Source: Sphingomonas sp. SORGH_AS_0879
GTDB taxonomy: Bacteria > Pseudomonadota > Alphaproteobacteria > Sphingomonadales > Sphingomonadaceae
Length of the DNA stretch: 64,000 nucleotides
Reading direction: 5' to 3'
Assembly: GCF_030819175.1 (NCBI RefSeq)
Contig: NZ_JAUTBJ010000002.1
Location: 10,001 to 74,000, forward strand
Under the pieces are notes generated by a model that was not told the DNA's origin, did no database searches, and saw only the letters and a program-made list of their open reading frames with translations. Position 1 is the first letter of the stretch. The number at the start of each line of letters is the position of its first letter. A program made the translations under genes and the position numbers. Shown here in pieces: positions 17,954 to 26,549 of the stretch.

Positions 17954-19148
17954 ATGACTGCTGTCGCCCCCATTCCCCGTCATTACGGACTCGACTGGCT
18001 GCGCGTCGGGGCCTTCGCCATATTGATCCTCTATCATATCGGCATGGTGTTCGTGCCCTGGGGCTTTCACGTCCAGCTGGCGCGGCTGCCCTGGGTCGCG
18101 ATCCCCATGCTGGCGACCAATCCGTGGCGACTGATGCTGCTGTTCGTCGTGTCGGGCTATGCCACCCGCGCGCTGGCGGTGCGGCATCCGAGCATCTTCA
18201 GCTTCGTGCGCGGGCGGAGCATCCGGCTGCTCGTCCCGCTGGCCTTTGGTGTAGCCATATTGGTGCCGCCGCAAATCTGGGCCGAACTGGCGAGCAAATA
18301 CAGCTATGGCGGGTCCTATTGGACCTTCTGGACGCGCGACTGGCTGGGTTTTCGCGCGATTGGCGGGGTGGTGCCGACGCCTGCCTGGAACCATCTGTGG
18401 TTCGTCGGTTACCTATGGGCCTATACCATGGCGGTGGCGGCGATGCTGGCGACCGGGCATCGTTGGGGTGCGAAGGCGCAAGGGCTGTTCGACCGGGTGC
18501 TGGGGCGGATGGGGCGGCGCGGTGTTGCCGGTGGTCTGGCTGCTGCTGGTCGATATCCGCTTCTTTCCCGGCCAGTCGGAGACGCATGGGCTGTTCGACG
18601 ACTGGCTCGCCCATGCCATCTATTTTCCCGCCTTGCTGTTCGGATTCGGCATGGCGGGGTCGGAGCGGGTGCTCGACAGCTTCCGGCGCGGCTGGGCGGC
18701 GGCAGGGCTGATCGCACTGGCGAGCTATGGCGTGGCGGCGGGGCTGGAATGGCGCTGGCCGGGCCTGGCGGGGGCGCCGCAGGGGCTGGGCATCGTCTTT
18801 GCCGGTGCGCGCGCGGTGCAGGGATGGATGGCGGTCGTCGCGCTGATCGGCGTGGCGGAGCGGTTCTGGAACCGCGATCATCCCTGGCGGCGGACCCTGA
18901 CCGAGGCGGTCTTTCCCTTCTATCTGGTCCATCAGACGATCATCATCCTGGTCGCCTTCTATCTGCGGCGGGCGGGGTTGCCTTTATGGCTCGACGCGCT
19001 GGTGCTGATCGTGGCGACGGTGGCGGGGTGCTGGGCCTTCTACCTCATCGGGCGCAGGGTGCGCTGGTTGCGACCGCTGATCGGCCTGAGGCCCCATCCC
19101 GTTGGTCGGCCTGCGGCCTCGGGGGATGGCAGGAAAGCCGCGATCTGA
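17954..19148 (+). pseudogene. Acyltransferase 3 family membrane protein, frameshifted
   Basis: Encodes an OpgC/acyltransferase-3-like protein of about 397 residues with roughly ten helices, which would O-acylate a membrane or surface glycan. Frame one starts at the ATG at 17954 (HYGLDWLRVGAFAILILYHI, the typical first helix with Arg17) and reads to about 18517. The rest (VLPVVWLLLVDIRFFPGQSE to the C-terminus at 19148) is in the next frame. Removing one C at about 18518, in GGGGCGGCGCGG, restores one continuous protein. Either a sequence error or a genuine disruption; both halves are well conserved in character, which favours error or very recent loss. Confidence 0.8.
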
Positions 19149-19193
19149 TAGGGGCGCGGCCATCCTTTCCCCTGGTTTATCGGAGTTCCCGCC

Positions 19194-20120
19194 ATGTCCG
19201 CTTCCTGGTCGCTGGTCATCCATGGCGGCGCGGGCCGGATCACCCGTGACGTGCTGACGCCCGAACAGGATGCGGGCGCGCGTGCCGGGCTCGATGCCGC
19301 GCTGAAGGCCGGGTCGGCGGTGCTGGCGAGCGGCGGAACCGCGCTCGACGCGGTCGAGGCGGCGGTGCGGGTGCTGGAGGATGATCCGCACTTCAATGCC
19401 GGGCGCGGCGCCTGCTTCACGCGGGAGGGGACCAACGAACTCGACGCCGCGATCATGGACGGGCGCGACCGGCGCGCCGGATCGGTAGCGGGCGTGACCC
19501 GCACCCGCAATCCGGTGTCGCTGGCGAGGGCCGTCATGGAGGCCAGCCCGCACGTCCTGCTGGCCGGATCGGGCGCGGACCGGTTTGCGGTCGAACAAGG
19601 GCTGGAACAGGTCGACCCCGCCTGGTTCCACACCGATGAGCGCCGCCGCCAGCTGGACGAACTGCTCTCGCGGGGGGCCGACGCGTTCGACAGCGACATG
19701 AAATATGGCACGGTCGGCGCGGTCGCTTGCGACGCGCAGGGCCATGTCGCCGCCGCCACCTCGACCGGGGGCGTGACGGGCAAGCGCTGGGGCCGGGTCG
19801 GTGATTCGCCGCTGGTGGGTGCGGGCACCTATGCCGACGACCGGGCCTGCGCAGTGTCGTGCACGGGTTCGGGCGAGGTCTTCATTCGCATCGGCGTCGG
19901 CCATGAGATCGCCGCGCGCCGCCGCTTCGCCGGTGAGGACGTGCAGGTGGCGGCCGACACCGTGCTGGCCGAGGTGAAGGCGCTGGGCGGGACCGGCGGC
20001 ACCATCGTCGCCGCGCCCGACGGGACCATCGCCTGGAGCATGACCACCGCAGGCATGTATCGCGGCCGCGCGACGGCGGCGGGCGAACACCGGGTGGCGA
20101 TCTACGCCGACGAAGGATAA
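19194..20120 (+). CDS. Isoaspartyl peptidase/L-asparaginase, Ntn hydrolase
   Basis: Cleaves isoaspartyl dipeptides and asparagine. 308 residues, the plant-type (IaaA) size. It matures by autocleavage before Thr173 in KYGTVGAV, which becomes the N-terminal nucleophile of the beta subunit. IHGGAG at the N-terminus and GTGGTI in the beta subunit are characteristic. 11 bp before the nuclease gene, so probably cotranscribed with it. Confidence 0.93.
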   Translation: MSASWSLVIHGGAGRITRDVLTPEQDAGARAGLDAALKAGSAVLASGGTALDAVEAAVRVLEDDPHFNAGRGACFTREGTNELDAAIMDGRDRRAGSVAGVTRTRNPVSLARAVMEASPHVLLAGSGADRFAVEQGLEQVDPAWFHTDERRRQLDELLSRGADAFDSDMKYGTVGAVACDAQGHVAAATSTGGVTGKRWGRVGDSPLVGAGTYADDRACAVSCTGSGEVFIRIGVGHEIAARRRFAGEDVQVAADTVLAEVKALGGTGGTIVAAPDGTIAWSMTTAGMYRGRATAAGEHRVAIYADEG

Positions 20121-20131
20121 AAGGCACGCCC

Positions 20132-21004
20132 ATGAAGCACTTGCGTATCCTCCTCGTGATGCTGGCGGGCCTGTTCGCCAGCCTGTCCCTGGCCTCCCCC
20201 GCCGCCGCCTATTGGGAATATGGGCATGAGACCGTCGCGGCCATCGCCTGGGCCAATATCACGCCGCACGCCCGCGCCGAGATCCGCCGGATCCTGCGCG
20301 CGCAAGGTCAACTCGACACGCCGACCTGCCCCGTGCGGACGATCGAGGAGGCCAGCGTCTGGCCGGATTGCGTCAAGCCGCTGAAGGATGCGGAGGGCAA
20401 GTCGCGCTTCGGCTATGCCTATGTCTGGCACTATCAGAATATCGACATCTGCCAGCCCTTCCGCCTGCCCCCGGCCTGCGACACGGGCGACTGCGTGTCG
20501 GCGCAGATTCCGCGCCAGCTTGCCATCCTGAAGGACAAGCGCACCGCGCCGAAGGAGCGGGTGATGGCGCTGGCCTTCCTCGTTCATTTCGTCGGTGACC
20601 TGCACCAGCCGCTTCATGCCGGGGACAAGAGCGACAAGGGCGGCAACGACACCCATGTCGATTACGGCTTCTATGCGACGCCCCGGCTGAACCTCCATTC
20701 GATCTGGGACGGCCTGCTCGCCGAGCGGGCGATCTCCGCGCCGCCCAAGCTGGTCCGCCCCTATCCGGCGGCCGAACGGCGACGCGAATCGGCGGGTGAT
20801 GTGATGGACTGGAGCCGGGAGAACTGGGCCATCGCCAAGCGCGCCTATGCGGCCGCGATGGGCGGCGATCCGTGCCAGCCGACGCCTGCGCACATGACGA
20901 TGAACGAGGAAGCGATCCGTGCCATGGCCCCGCTCGAGCGCGAACAGGTGAAGCGCGGCGGGTTGCGCTTGGCGAGGCTGTTGGACAGCGCGTTCCGGGG
21001 CTAA
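20132..21004 (+). CDS. S1/P1 nuclease family protein
   Basis: A secreted trinuclear zinc nuclease or phosphodiesterase of 290 residues. Signal peptide at 1-26. The mature N-terminus YWEYGHETVAAIAW supplies the Trp main chain and first His. VGDLHQPLHAGDKSDKGGND carries further zinc ligands, and HSIWDGLLAE the last ones. Cysteines in TCPVRTIEEASVWPDC and ACDTGDC suggest disulphides. It follows the isoaspartyl peptidase by 11 bp and is followed by a family B repeat that could end the transcript. Confidence 0.93.
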   Translation: MKHLRILLVMLAGLFASLSLASPAAAYWEYGHETVAAIAWANITPHARAEIRRILRAQGQLDTPTCPVRTIEEASVWPDCVKPLKDAEGKSRFGYAYVWHYQNIDICQPFRLPPACDTGDCVSAQIPRQLAILKDKRTAPKERVMALAFLVHFVGDLHQPLHAGDKSDKGGNDTHVDYGFYATPRLNLHSIWDGLLAERAISAPPKLVRPYPAAERRRESAGDVMDWSRENWAIAKRAYAAAMGGDPCQPTPAHMTMNEEAIRAMAPLEREQVKRGGLRLARLLDSAFRG

Positions 21005-21007
21005 CGC

Positions 21008-21168
21008 ATTCCTCCCCAAGCTTTGCTTGGGGAGGGGGACCACCGCGGAGCGGTGGTGGAGGGGCAAGGACGGACCAGCCTGCCCTATCCGATCGCCCTC
21101 ACGGGCGACGCCCCTCCACCATGTCCTTCGGACATGGTCCCCCTCCCCATCAGAGATGGGGAGGAATG
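21008..21168. repeat. Family B repeat between the nuclease gene and pal
   Basis: Starts TTCCTCCCCAAGC and ends in the inverted partner GGGGAGGAATGA. Inner hairpins include CCACCGC-ggag-CGGTGG and ACCATGTCCTTCGGACATGGT. Located between the convergent ends of the nuclease and pal genes. Confidence 0.85.
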
Positions 21169-21175
21169 AAGCGGA

Positions 21176-21700
21176 TCAGCTCAGGACGATCGTCACCGCG
21201 CGGCGGTTTTGGGCGTAGCTGGCATCGTCCGAACCCAGCGCGATCGGGCGTTCCTTGCCATAGCTGATGACGTTCATCCGGTCGGGCGAGACACCGCGCG
21301 CCGCCAGATAGTTCTTGGCGGCGTTGGCGCGGCGGTCGCCCAGCGCGAGATTATATTCGCGGGTGCCGCGCTCGTCGCAATGACCTTCGATGGTGATGCG
21401 GACATTGGGATAACGCTGCAACCAGGCGGCCTGGCTGTCGAGGATCGCGCGCGCCTCGGGATCGATGTCATATTGGTCGAGCCCGAAATGCACCGTGTTC
21501 GACGTCACCGAGCGACGGAAATCGGCGTCCGAGCCGGGCACGATCGCGCCGTCCGGGTTGGTGTTCGCGCCCGCATTGGGGTCCACCGGCGCATTCTGGT
21601 CCACCGGCGCGGGCGGCAGCACTTCGGGCCGCTTCTTGGCGCAGCCGGCGATCGCGAGCGCCATGGTGGCGACGACGAACGTGGTCTTGATCTTGGTCAC
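21176..21700 (-). CDS. pal: Peptidoglycan-associated lipoprotein Pal
   Basis: Outer-membrane lipoprotein anchoring the envelope to peptidoglycan and docking TolB. 174 residues from a GTG start at 21700 with GGGAG about 10 bp upstream. Lipidated Cys20 (MALAIAGC), a Pro/Asn-rich linker, then the OmpA-like domain with the peptidoglycan-binding motif GHCDERGTREYNLALGDRRA. Last gene of the minus-strand tol-pal cluster, 56 bp after tolB. Confidence 0.95.
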   Translation of the reverse strand: MTKIKTTFVVATMALAIAGCAKKRPEVLPPAPVDQNAPVDPNAGANTNPDGAIVPGSDADFRRSVTSNTVHFGLDQYDIDPEARAILDSQAAWLQRYPNVRITIEGHCDERGTREYNLALGDRRANAAKNYLAARGVSPDRMNVISYGKERPIALGSDDASYAQNRRAVTIVLS

Positions 21701-21756
21701 TGGACTATCACTCCCTTTTGGTTCGTTTCGCCCCCGAAACTCATGCCCGTAAACGC

Positions 21757-23181
21757 TTACGGTCGCAACGGCCCCCAGGCCGGATCCGATCCGTCGAGCG
21801 GGGTCGGAATCCGCCGTTCGTTGACACCGGTCAGGTCGACCATCCATACATCCGCCTTGCCCGAAGACCCTTGGGTCGAACGCTGGAAGGTGATGACCCG
21901 GCCATTGGGGGACCAGCTCGGCCCCTCGTCCTGCCAGCTATTGGTCAGCAGCTTTTCGCCGCCGCCCGACGGGCTCATGATACCGATGCGGAACGCCCCG
22001 CCCAGCTTTGTGAAGGCGATCAGGTCGCCGCGCGGGCTCCAGACCGGGGTCGCATAGCGCCCGCCGCCAAAGCTGATCCGCTGCTGGTTCGATCCGTCGG
22101 CGTTCATCACATAGATCTGCTGCCCGCCCGAGCGGTCACTCTCGAAGACGATCTTCGAGCCATCGGGCGAATAGCTGCCGCCCGTGTCGATACCCGGCGC
22201 GTTGGTCAGCCGCTGCGGCGTGCCGCCTTGCGCGGAGACGCGGTAGATATCGGTATTCCCGGCCTGCGCCATCGAGAACAGGATCCACCGGCCATCGGGC
22301 GAGAAGCGCGGCGCGAAGGTCGTCGCGGCATTCTGCACCACCAGACGCTGTCGCCCCGATCCGATGTCATAGACATAGATGGCGGGCCGCTTGTCGACAT
22401 AGGACATATAGACGATCGACTGCTGATTGGGCGCGAAGCGCGGGGTCAGCACGATCGACTGGCCGTTGGTCAGGAAGCGGTGGTTCGCGCCGTCCTGGTC
22501 CATGATCGCCAGCCGCTTGATCCGCCGCCCCTTGGGGCCGGTCTCCGAGACATAGGTGATGCGGCTGTCGAAATAGGGGCCTTCGCCGGTCAGCTTGGTA
22601 TAGATGCTGTCGGCGCACTTATGCGCCGCGCGCCGCCAGTCGCCGGGCGAGACCACGAAACCCTGTCGCGCCAGTTCGCTCCTGGCCAGCACGTCGTACA
22701 GATAGCATCCCACGGTCAGCGTCCCGTCGCCATTGGCGCGGACATAGCCCTGGACCAGCGCCTGCGCGCCGGTGCCGTTCCAATAGTCGAAGGCGGGCGC
22801 GGTCACTTCCGGGAAGGACACGGTGCGAAGCTGCGCGGGCGGAACGGGCGTGAACAGCCCCGAATTGCGCAGGTCGTTGGCGATGATCTGCGACAATTGC
22901 TGGCCGACGACATCGGTGGTGCCCGCCGCCGTCTGCACCACCGCGCTGGTCGGCATGGCGGGGATCGCGATCGGCATGGGGGCGGAGATGCCGCCCTCGA
23001 CATCGACGACCAGCCCTTCCTGCCCATTGGCGGGCGCGAGCCCCGGCTGCTGTCCCGCCGGGACGGGCTGTTGCGGCTGCGGGGCGGGCGCGGGCACGTC
23101 CTGCGCGCCGACGGCACTGGCGGCGAGCGCCAGCGTGAGTGGAAGAGTCAGCAGGGAACGGGGCATTAGCATCATCCTCAA
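21757..23181 (-). CDS. tolB: Tol-Pal system protein TolB
   Basis: Periplasmic protein linking TolA and Pal. 474 residues with a signal peptide (cleavage near VGA-Q, about residue 26), an unusual Pro/Gln-rich insert after it (PAPAPQPQQPVPAGQQPG), the N-terminal alpha/beta domain (about 50-200), and a six-bladed propeller with repeats such as FSPDGRWILFSM, YSPDGSKIVFES and WSPNGRVITFQR. Its start overlaps the tolA stop by 4 bp. Confidence 0.96.
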   Translation of the reverse strand: MRMMLMPRSLLTLPLTLALAASAVGAQDVPAPAPQPQQPVPAGQQPGLAPANGQEGLVVDVEGGISAPMPIAIPAMPTSAVVQTAAGTTDVVGQQLSQIIANDLRNSGLFTPVPPAQLRTVSFPEVTAPAFDYWNGTGAQALVQGYVRANGDGTLTVGCYLYDVLARSELARQGFVVSPGDWRRAAHKCADSIYTKLTGEGPYFDSRITYVSETGPKGRRIKRLAIMDQDGANHRFLTNGQSIVLTPRFAPNQQSIVYMSYVDKRPAIYVYDIGSGRQRLVVQNAATTFAPRFSPDGRWILFSMAQAGNTDIYRVSAQGGTPQRLTNAPGIDTGGSYSPDGSKIVFESDRSGGQQIYVMNADGSNQQRISFGGGRYATPVWSPRGDLIAFTKLGGAFRIGIMSPSGGGEKLLTNSWQDEGPSWSPNGRVITFQRSTQGSSGKADVWMVDLTGVNERRIPTPLDGSDPAWGPLRP

Positions 23182-24188
23182 CCCGGTAGTTTGTAGCGCA
23201 GCGTGAAGTTGCTCCAGCCGCCCGGCACGTCATAAAGTTCCGCCGGCAGCCCGCGCAACGGCGAGCAGCCCTTGAAGGTGGCGATCGCCAGCGCATCGAC
23301 CCGGTCGACATAGCGCTCATTCTCGCCATCGACCCCGCTATGCCCCATCACGCGCGGTTCGCCCGCCAGGCTGCCGTCGCGGTTGAGCCGCAGGTTCATC
23401 GTCACCCGAATCCGCTCCGCGCCCGGCCCCGGCGTGACCTGCCGGTTGGCGCAGGGCTGCACCTGCCGCAGGATCGCCGAGGCGATATTGGCGAGCTGCT
23501 GCGCGCCGATCTTGGTGGCGGGGGCGGCGGTCGATTTGGATGGCGACGGATCGGGCGAGAGGCCCTTCAGGAAATTGTCGCCGAGCCGCGATCCGCGCGG
23601 TTTGGCGGCGGTCGCCGTCGCGCTGTTGCCGCTGCCGCGCGCGGGCGTTGCGGGCCTGGTCGCCGCCGGCTTGGCCGCGGACTGGCTGGGCCTGGCCGCG
23701 GGCGCGGGCTTCGCCGCCGGGGCGGGCTTGGCGGGCGCGGGTTTCGGTTGCGGTTTGGGCTGTGGTTTCGGTTGGGGCTTTTGCGCCGGTTTGGGCTGCG
23801 GTTGCGGCTTGGGCTCGGGGCGCGGCTGGGGCTGGGCCGGTTCGGGTTTCGGCTGCGGCTGTGGTTTGGGCTGGGGCTTCGGCTGGGGAGCCGGAGGCGG
23901 CGGCGCGGGCTGGGGTTCGGGCTCGGCCCTGATCGGTTCAGGGACCGGTTCGGGCGGGGCGGCGTCCTCGGGCGCGCCCTCTTCCGGGGCGATCGACTGG
24001 GCAGGCTGCTGGTTAGGCGTGGGCGATTCGGCCTCCAGCCCGACATCCTTGACCAGCGAGATGTCGATCGGCGTGACCTTCAGCTTTTCGGGGTTCGGCG
24101 TCGCCAGAAAGCCGACCGACAACAGGCCGAACAGGACGATATGTCCTGCGACCGCGACGGCCAGTCCGATCCGCTCACCACGCTCCAT
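23178..24188 (-). CDS. tolA: TolA-like/TonB-like periplasm-spanning protein
   Basis: Transduces proton-motive energy from TolQR to the outer membrane. 336 residues: one N-terminal helix (about 8-28, LAVAVAGHIVLFGLLSVGF); a Glu/Pro-rich segment; a long extended Pro-Lys-Gln repeat (PQPKPQPKPQ units, about 95-150); an Ala/Lys/Pro stretch; and a C-terminal globular domain from about 235 (LANIASAILRQVQPCANR). The rigid PK repeat replaces the alpha-helical Ala/Lys domain of enteric TolA, as is common in alphaproteobacteria. Overlaps its neighbours by 1-4 bp. Confidence 0.9.
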   Translation of the reverse strand: MERGERIGLAVAVAGHIVLFGLLSVGFLATPNPEKLKVTPIDISLVKDVGLEAESPTPNQQPAQSIAPEEGAPEDAAPPEPVPEPIRAEPEPQPAPPPPAPQPKPQPKPQPQPKPEPAQPQPRPEPKPQPQPKPAQKPQPKPQPKPQPKPAPAKPAPAAKPAPAARPSQSAAKPAATRPATPARGSGNSATATAAKPRGSRLGDNFLKGLSPDPSPSKSTAAPATKIGAQQLANIASAILRQVQPCANRQVTPGPGAERIRVTMNLRLNRDGSLAGEPRVMGHSGVDGENERYVDRVDALAIATFKGCSPLRGLPAELYDVPGGWSNFTLRYKLPG

Positions 24189-24646
24189 CAGCGGGGACCC
24201 GCCCCCTCGCCAGCGCCGCCCTCGACCGTGACCAGCGACACGCGGTTCAGCCCGGCGCGGTTCAGTTCGCCCATCACCCGCATCACCCGGCCATAATCCA
24301 GCGCCCGGTCGGCGCGCAGATAGACCTGCGGCACCTGTCCATCGGGGTCTTTTCGCGCCGCGATCGCGTCCAGCCGGGCGGGCAGGTCGGCTTCGCTGAT
24401 CTCATCCTCGTTCAGGAACATCCGCCCCTGCTCGTCGATCGAAATCTGTTCGGGCTTCTGTTCCTGCTCCAGTGCCTTGGCGCGGCTGTCAGGCAGGTTG
24501 ACCGGTACGCCCGTGGTCAACAGCGGCGCGGTCACCATGAAGATGATCAGCAGCACCAACATCACGTCGACCAGCGGCGTGACGTTGATCTCCGCCATCG
24601 GCGTGCGGCGGCCCCGACCGGATCGGGAGGGAAGGTTCATGGCCAT
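24188..24646 (-). CDS. tolR: TolR/ExbD family protein
   Basis: 152 residues with one transmembrane helix (about 24-43). The functional Asp lies in the helix start NVTPLVDVMLVLLIIFMV and takes part in proton flow with TolQ. A periplasmic domain follows. The short polar N-terminus (RSGRGRRTP) is cytoplasmic. 13 bp after tolQ. Confidence 0.95.
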   Translation of the reverse strand: MAMNLPSRSGRGRRTPMAEINVTPLVDVMLVLLIIFMVTAPLLTTGVPVNLPDSRAKALEQEQKPEQISIDEQGRMFLNEDEISEADLPARLDAIAARKDPDGQVPQVYLRADRALDYGRVMRVMGELNRAGLNRVSLVTVEGGAGEGAGPR

Positions 24647-24659
24647 CGCCCTTACCCTT

Positions 24660-25352
24660 TCAACGCGCCTGGTCGAGCTGGCGGCTGAGCGTGGTGTGGA
24701 AGCCGTCGGCGAAGCGGTTCAGCGACGCCTCCACCCGGTTCACCCCGTGGCTGAACCGGTTATAGGCGATCACCGCCGGGATGGCCGCGAACAGGCCGAT
24801 CGCGGTGGCGAACAGCGCCTCCGAAATACCGGGTGCCACGACCGCCAGCGAGGTGTTCTGCGCCTGCGCGATGCCGGTAAAGCTGCGCATGATGCCCCAG
24901 ACGGTGCCGAACAGCCCGACGAACGGCGCGACCGATCCGACCGTCGCCAGCACGTTCAGCCGGTCCGACAGCTTGTCGATCTCCCCCGCGACCGCCGAAC
25001 CCATCGCGGTCGCCAGACGCTCGCGCGTGCCGTCGCGGTCGACATGTCCGCCCGCCGTCGAGCGCCGCCATTCCTGCACGCCCGCCGAGAAGACGCGTGC
25101 CGAGGGAAGCTCGCTGTCCTGCTCCATCCGGTGAAAGGCGTCGATGTCCTCGGCCTTCCAGAAATCACGCTCGAACCGGGTCATGCCCTTCCGGGTCCGC
25201 GCCAGCTTGCGCGAAAAGGCGACGATGATCGTCCAGGTCCAGATGCTGGCGAGCAGCAGGCCGATCATCACGATCTTCACCACCCAGTCCGCATGAATGA
25301 ACAAGGCGACGGGCGACAATGAGGCGGCATCCATGTTGAAGACGGGATTCAT
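24660..25352 (-). CDS. tolQ: TolQ proton channel subunit
   Basis: MotA/TolQ/ExbB-family inner-membrane protein. 230 residues with three helices: about 20-42, then the long pair about 130-155 (LATVGSVAPFVGLFGTVWGI) and 165-190 (ALFATAIGLFAAIPAVIAYN). The conserved Thr and Pro residues that line the channel in this family are present. The start at 25352 overlaps the ybgC stop by 4 bp; upstream open frame is ybgC shadow. Confidence 0.95.
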   Translation of the reverse strand: MNPVFNMDAASLSPVALFIHADWVVKIVMIGLLLASIWTWTIIVAFSRKLARTRKGMTRFERDFWKAEDIDAFHRMEQDSELPSARVFSAGVQEWRRSTAGGHVDRDGTRERLATAMGSAVAGEIDKLSDRLNVLATVGSVAPFVGLFGTVWGIMRSFTGIAQAQNTSLAVVAPGISEALFATAIGLFAAIPAVIAYNRFSHGVNRVEASLNRFADGFHTTLSRQLDQAR

Positions 25353-25819
25353 GGGCGTTCGGTGTCCCCCTGCCAGACAAGGCGTTGGTAGATGGCGATC
25401 CAGTCGGCGGGCTGGCGTCGTGGGCGGCCGTTCGAGCCGACCCAGGCAACGGTAACCCTGGCGTCGGTCAGCTTGACCGTGCCGCACCTGACTGTCTGAT
25501 GAATGACGACGCGAACCGCACTGACCTCGATCAATCGCGAGGTCACGAACAGGTCGTCGTCGAGCCGCGCGGAGGCGGCATAGCGGATGGCGATGTCAGT
25601 GACGGCATAGGCCCCCTCGCCCGCCTCATGTGCGGCGCGCTGGTCGATCCCGGCGACGCGCAACATGTCCGAGCGGGCGCGCTCCATGTAGCGGAGGTAG
25701 TTGGCGTGATAGACCACGCCCGACAGGTCGGTATCCTCGAAATAGACGCGCACCGCAAAGCGATGCTCATTCCCCTCGAAGCGGCCGCCGATCGGCTGGT
25801 CTTCTCCCGTCACCGTCAT
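25349..25819 (-). CDS. ybgC: YbgC-family acyl-CoA thioesterase
   Basis: Hot-dog fold thioesterase, 156 residues, first gene of the tol-pal operon as in most proteobacteria. The catalytic region reads YFEDTDLSGVVYHANYLRYM (residues 26-45) with the acidic residue and His38. Short-chain acyl-CoA is the usual substrate. Its promoter must lie in the 98-bp gap shared with the divergent XRE module. Confidence 0.94.
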   Translation of the reverse strand: MTVTGEDQPIGGRFEGNEHRFAVRVYFEDTDLSGVVYHANYLRYMERARSDMLRVAGIDQRAAHEAGEGAYAVTDIAIRYAASARLDDDLFVTSRLIEVSAVRVVIHQTVRCGTVKLTDARVTVAWVGSNGRPRRQPADWIAIYQRLVWQGDTERP

Positions 25820-25862
25820 GGTGTCTGCCCGTTAACCCATCCGTCCGGGGGAAGGAAGGCAC

Positions 25863-25912
25863 TTGCGCGCTTGTCACCTACGGGTTACATGACACCTATA
25901 GGTTACAGGAGG
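25863..25912 (+). promoter_or_regulatory. Promoter with two abutting 18-bp operator-like dyads
   Basis: Site 1 (25872-25889) is TGTCACC-TACG-GGTTACA and site 2 (25890-25907) is TGACACC-TATA-GGTTACA. Each is a dyad with half-sites close to TGTNACC, and they abut with no gap. A possible -35 TTGCGC (25863-25868) and -10 TACATG (25886-25891), 17 bp apart, run through them. A consensus Shine-Dalgarno AGGAGG starts at the end of site 2, five bases before the ATG. This layout fits autorepression by the XRE protein encoded two genes on. Confidence 0.6.
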
Positions 25913-25917
25913 CCGTG

Positions 25918-26340
25918 ATGAATCTCGTGGAAAAGGCGGAACGCAAGAGTCGGACGAGAGCCATGCTCAGCTATCTGATCGCGGCGACGCTGCTTGCATC
26001 CGCCGTGCTGGCGATCGCAGGTCATAGCGAAGGCGCATCGCGGCTCGCACCCTGGTTCGTCATGATCGGTCTTACCGCGCTGAACCTGACCGGCCTCCCG
26101 TTTCGATGGCGCAGTTATGGTGAGGTTTCGAAGCTGATGAATGACGAAACGACGCGCGATCATCGTCGGTCGAGCTTCGCGGCCGGGTTCTGGGCGATGT
26201 TCGCAGCGGCTGCCGCGGTGATGATCGTCGCCTCCTTTCGTCCCATGGAGGCCGTCGCCATCGGACGAATCACCATCACCGCTGGCCTCATGGCCGCGCT
26301 GATCTGCTTCGCCACGCTGGAACTGCGCGCCAGTCGATGA
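25918..26340 (+). CDS. Four-helix membrane protein of the XRE-linked module
   Basis: 140 residues with four hydrophobic helices (about 16-36, 45-60, 84-106 and 113-132) and a cytoplasmic charged loop (SKLMNDETTRDHRRSS, about 70-85). An AGGAGG ribosome site sits 5 bp before the ATG. The stop overlaps the start of the XRE regulator gene by 4 bp, so the pair is co-translated. Two-gene modules of a small DUF2178-like membrane protein and a short XRE regulator are known in bacteria and archaea; whether this protein senses or acts is unknown. Confidence 0.8.
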   Translation: MNLVEKAERKSRTRAMLSYLIAATLLASAVLAIAGHSEGASRLAPWFVMIGLTALNLTGLPFRWRSYGEVSKLMNDETTRDHRRSSFAAGFWAMFAAAAAVMIVASFRPMEAVAIGRITITAGLMAALICFATLELRASR

Positions 26341-26543
26341 ACGAGACACTCGCCAACGATCTGAAGGCCGCGCGCGAGGCGGCGGGGCTGACCCAGGGCG
26401 GCCTCGCCGAAGCGATCGGGGTCAGTCGCAAGACGATCAACACCGTCGAGAACGGCGTCTTCCAACCCTCGACCCTGCTCGCGCTCAAACTGGCGCGGGC
26501 CTTGGGCCGATCGGTCGAATCGCTGTTCTGGATCGAGGGGTGA
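26337..26543 (+). CDS. Short XRE-family transcriptional regulator
   Basis: A 68-residue protein that is almost only a helix-turn-helix (AGLTQGGLAEAIGVSRKTIN, residues 16-35, followed by VENGVFQPS). It resembles YozG/Cro-type mini-repressors that bind as dimers. No sensing domain is attached, so signal input could come from the coupled membrane protein. Most likely it binds the paired dyads upstream of the operon. It ends 6 bp from the convergent lipoprotein gene. Confidence 0.9.
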   Translation: MNETLANDLKAAREAAGLTQGGLAEAIGVSRKTINTVENGVFQPSTLLALKLARALGRSVESLFWIEG

Positions 26544-26549
26544 GCCCGC

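Noticed and set aside
17954..19148. Programmed +1 frameshifting as the explanation of the split acyltransferase
   Set aside because: No slippery codon, stop at the shift or downstream stimulator is visible, and the same context occurs in a second unrelated gene, which favours error or mutation.
23700..23900. Tandem GGTTTGGGCTG-like DNA repeat in tolA as a possible phase-variable tract
   Set aside because: The units are imperfect codon-level repeats of Pro-Lys/Gln, normal for TonB/TolA linkers, with no long identical run.
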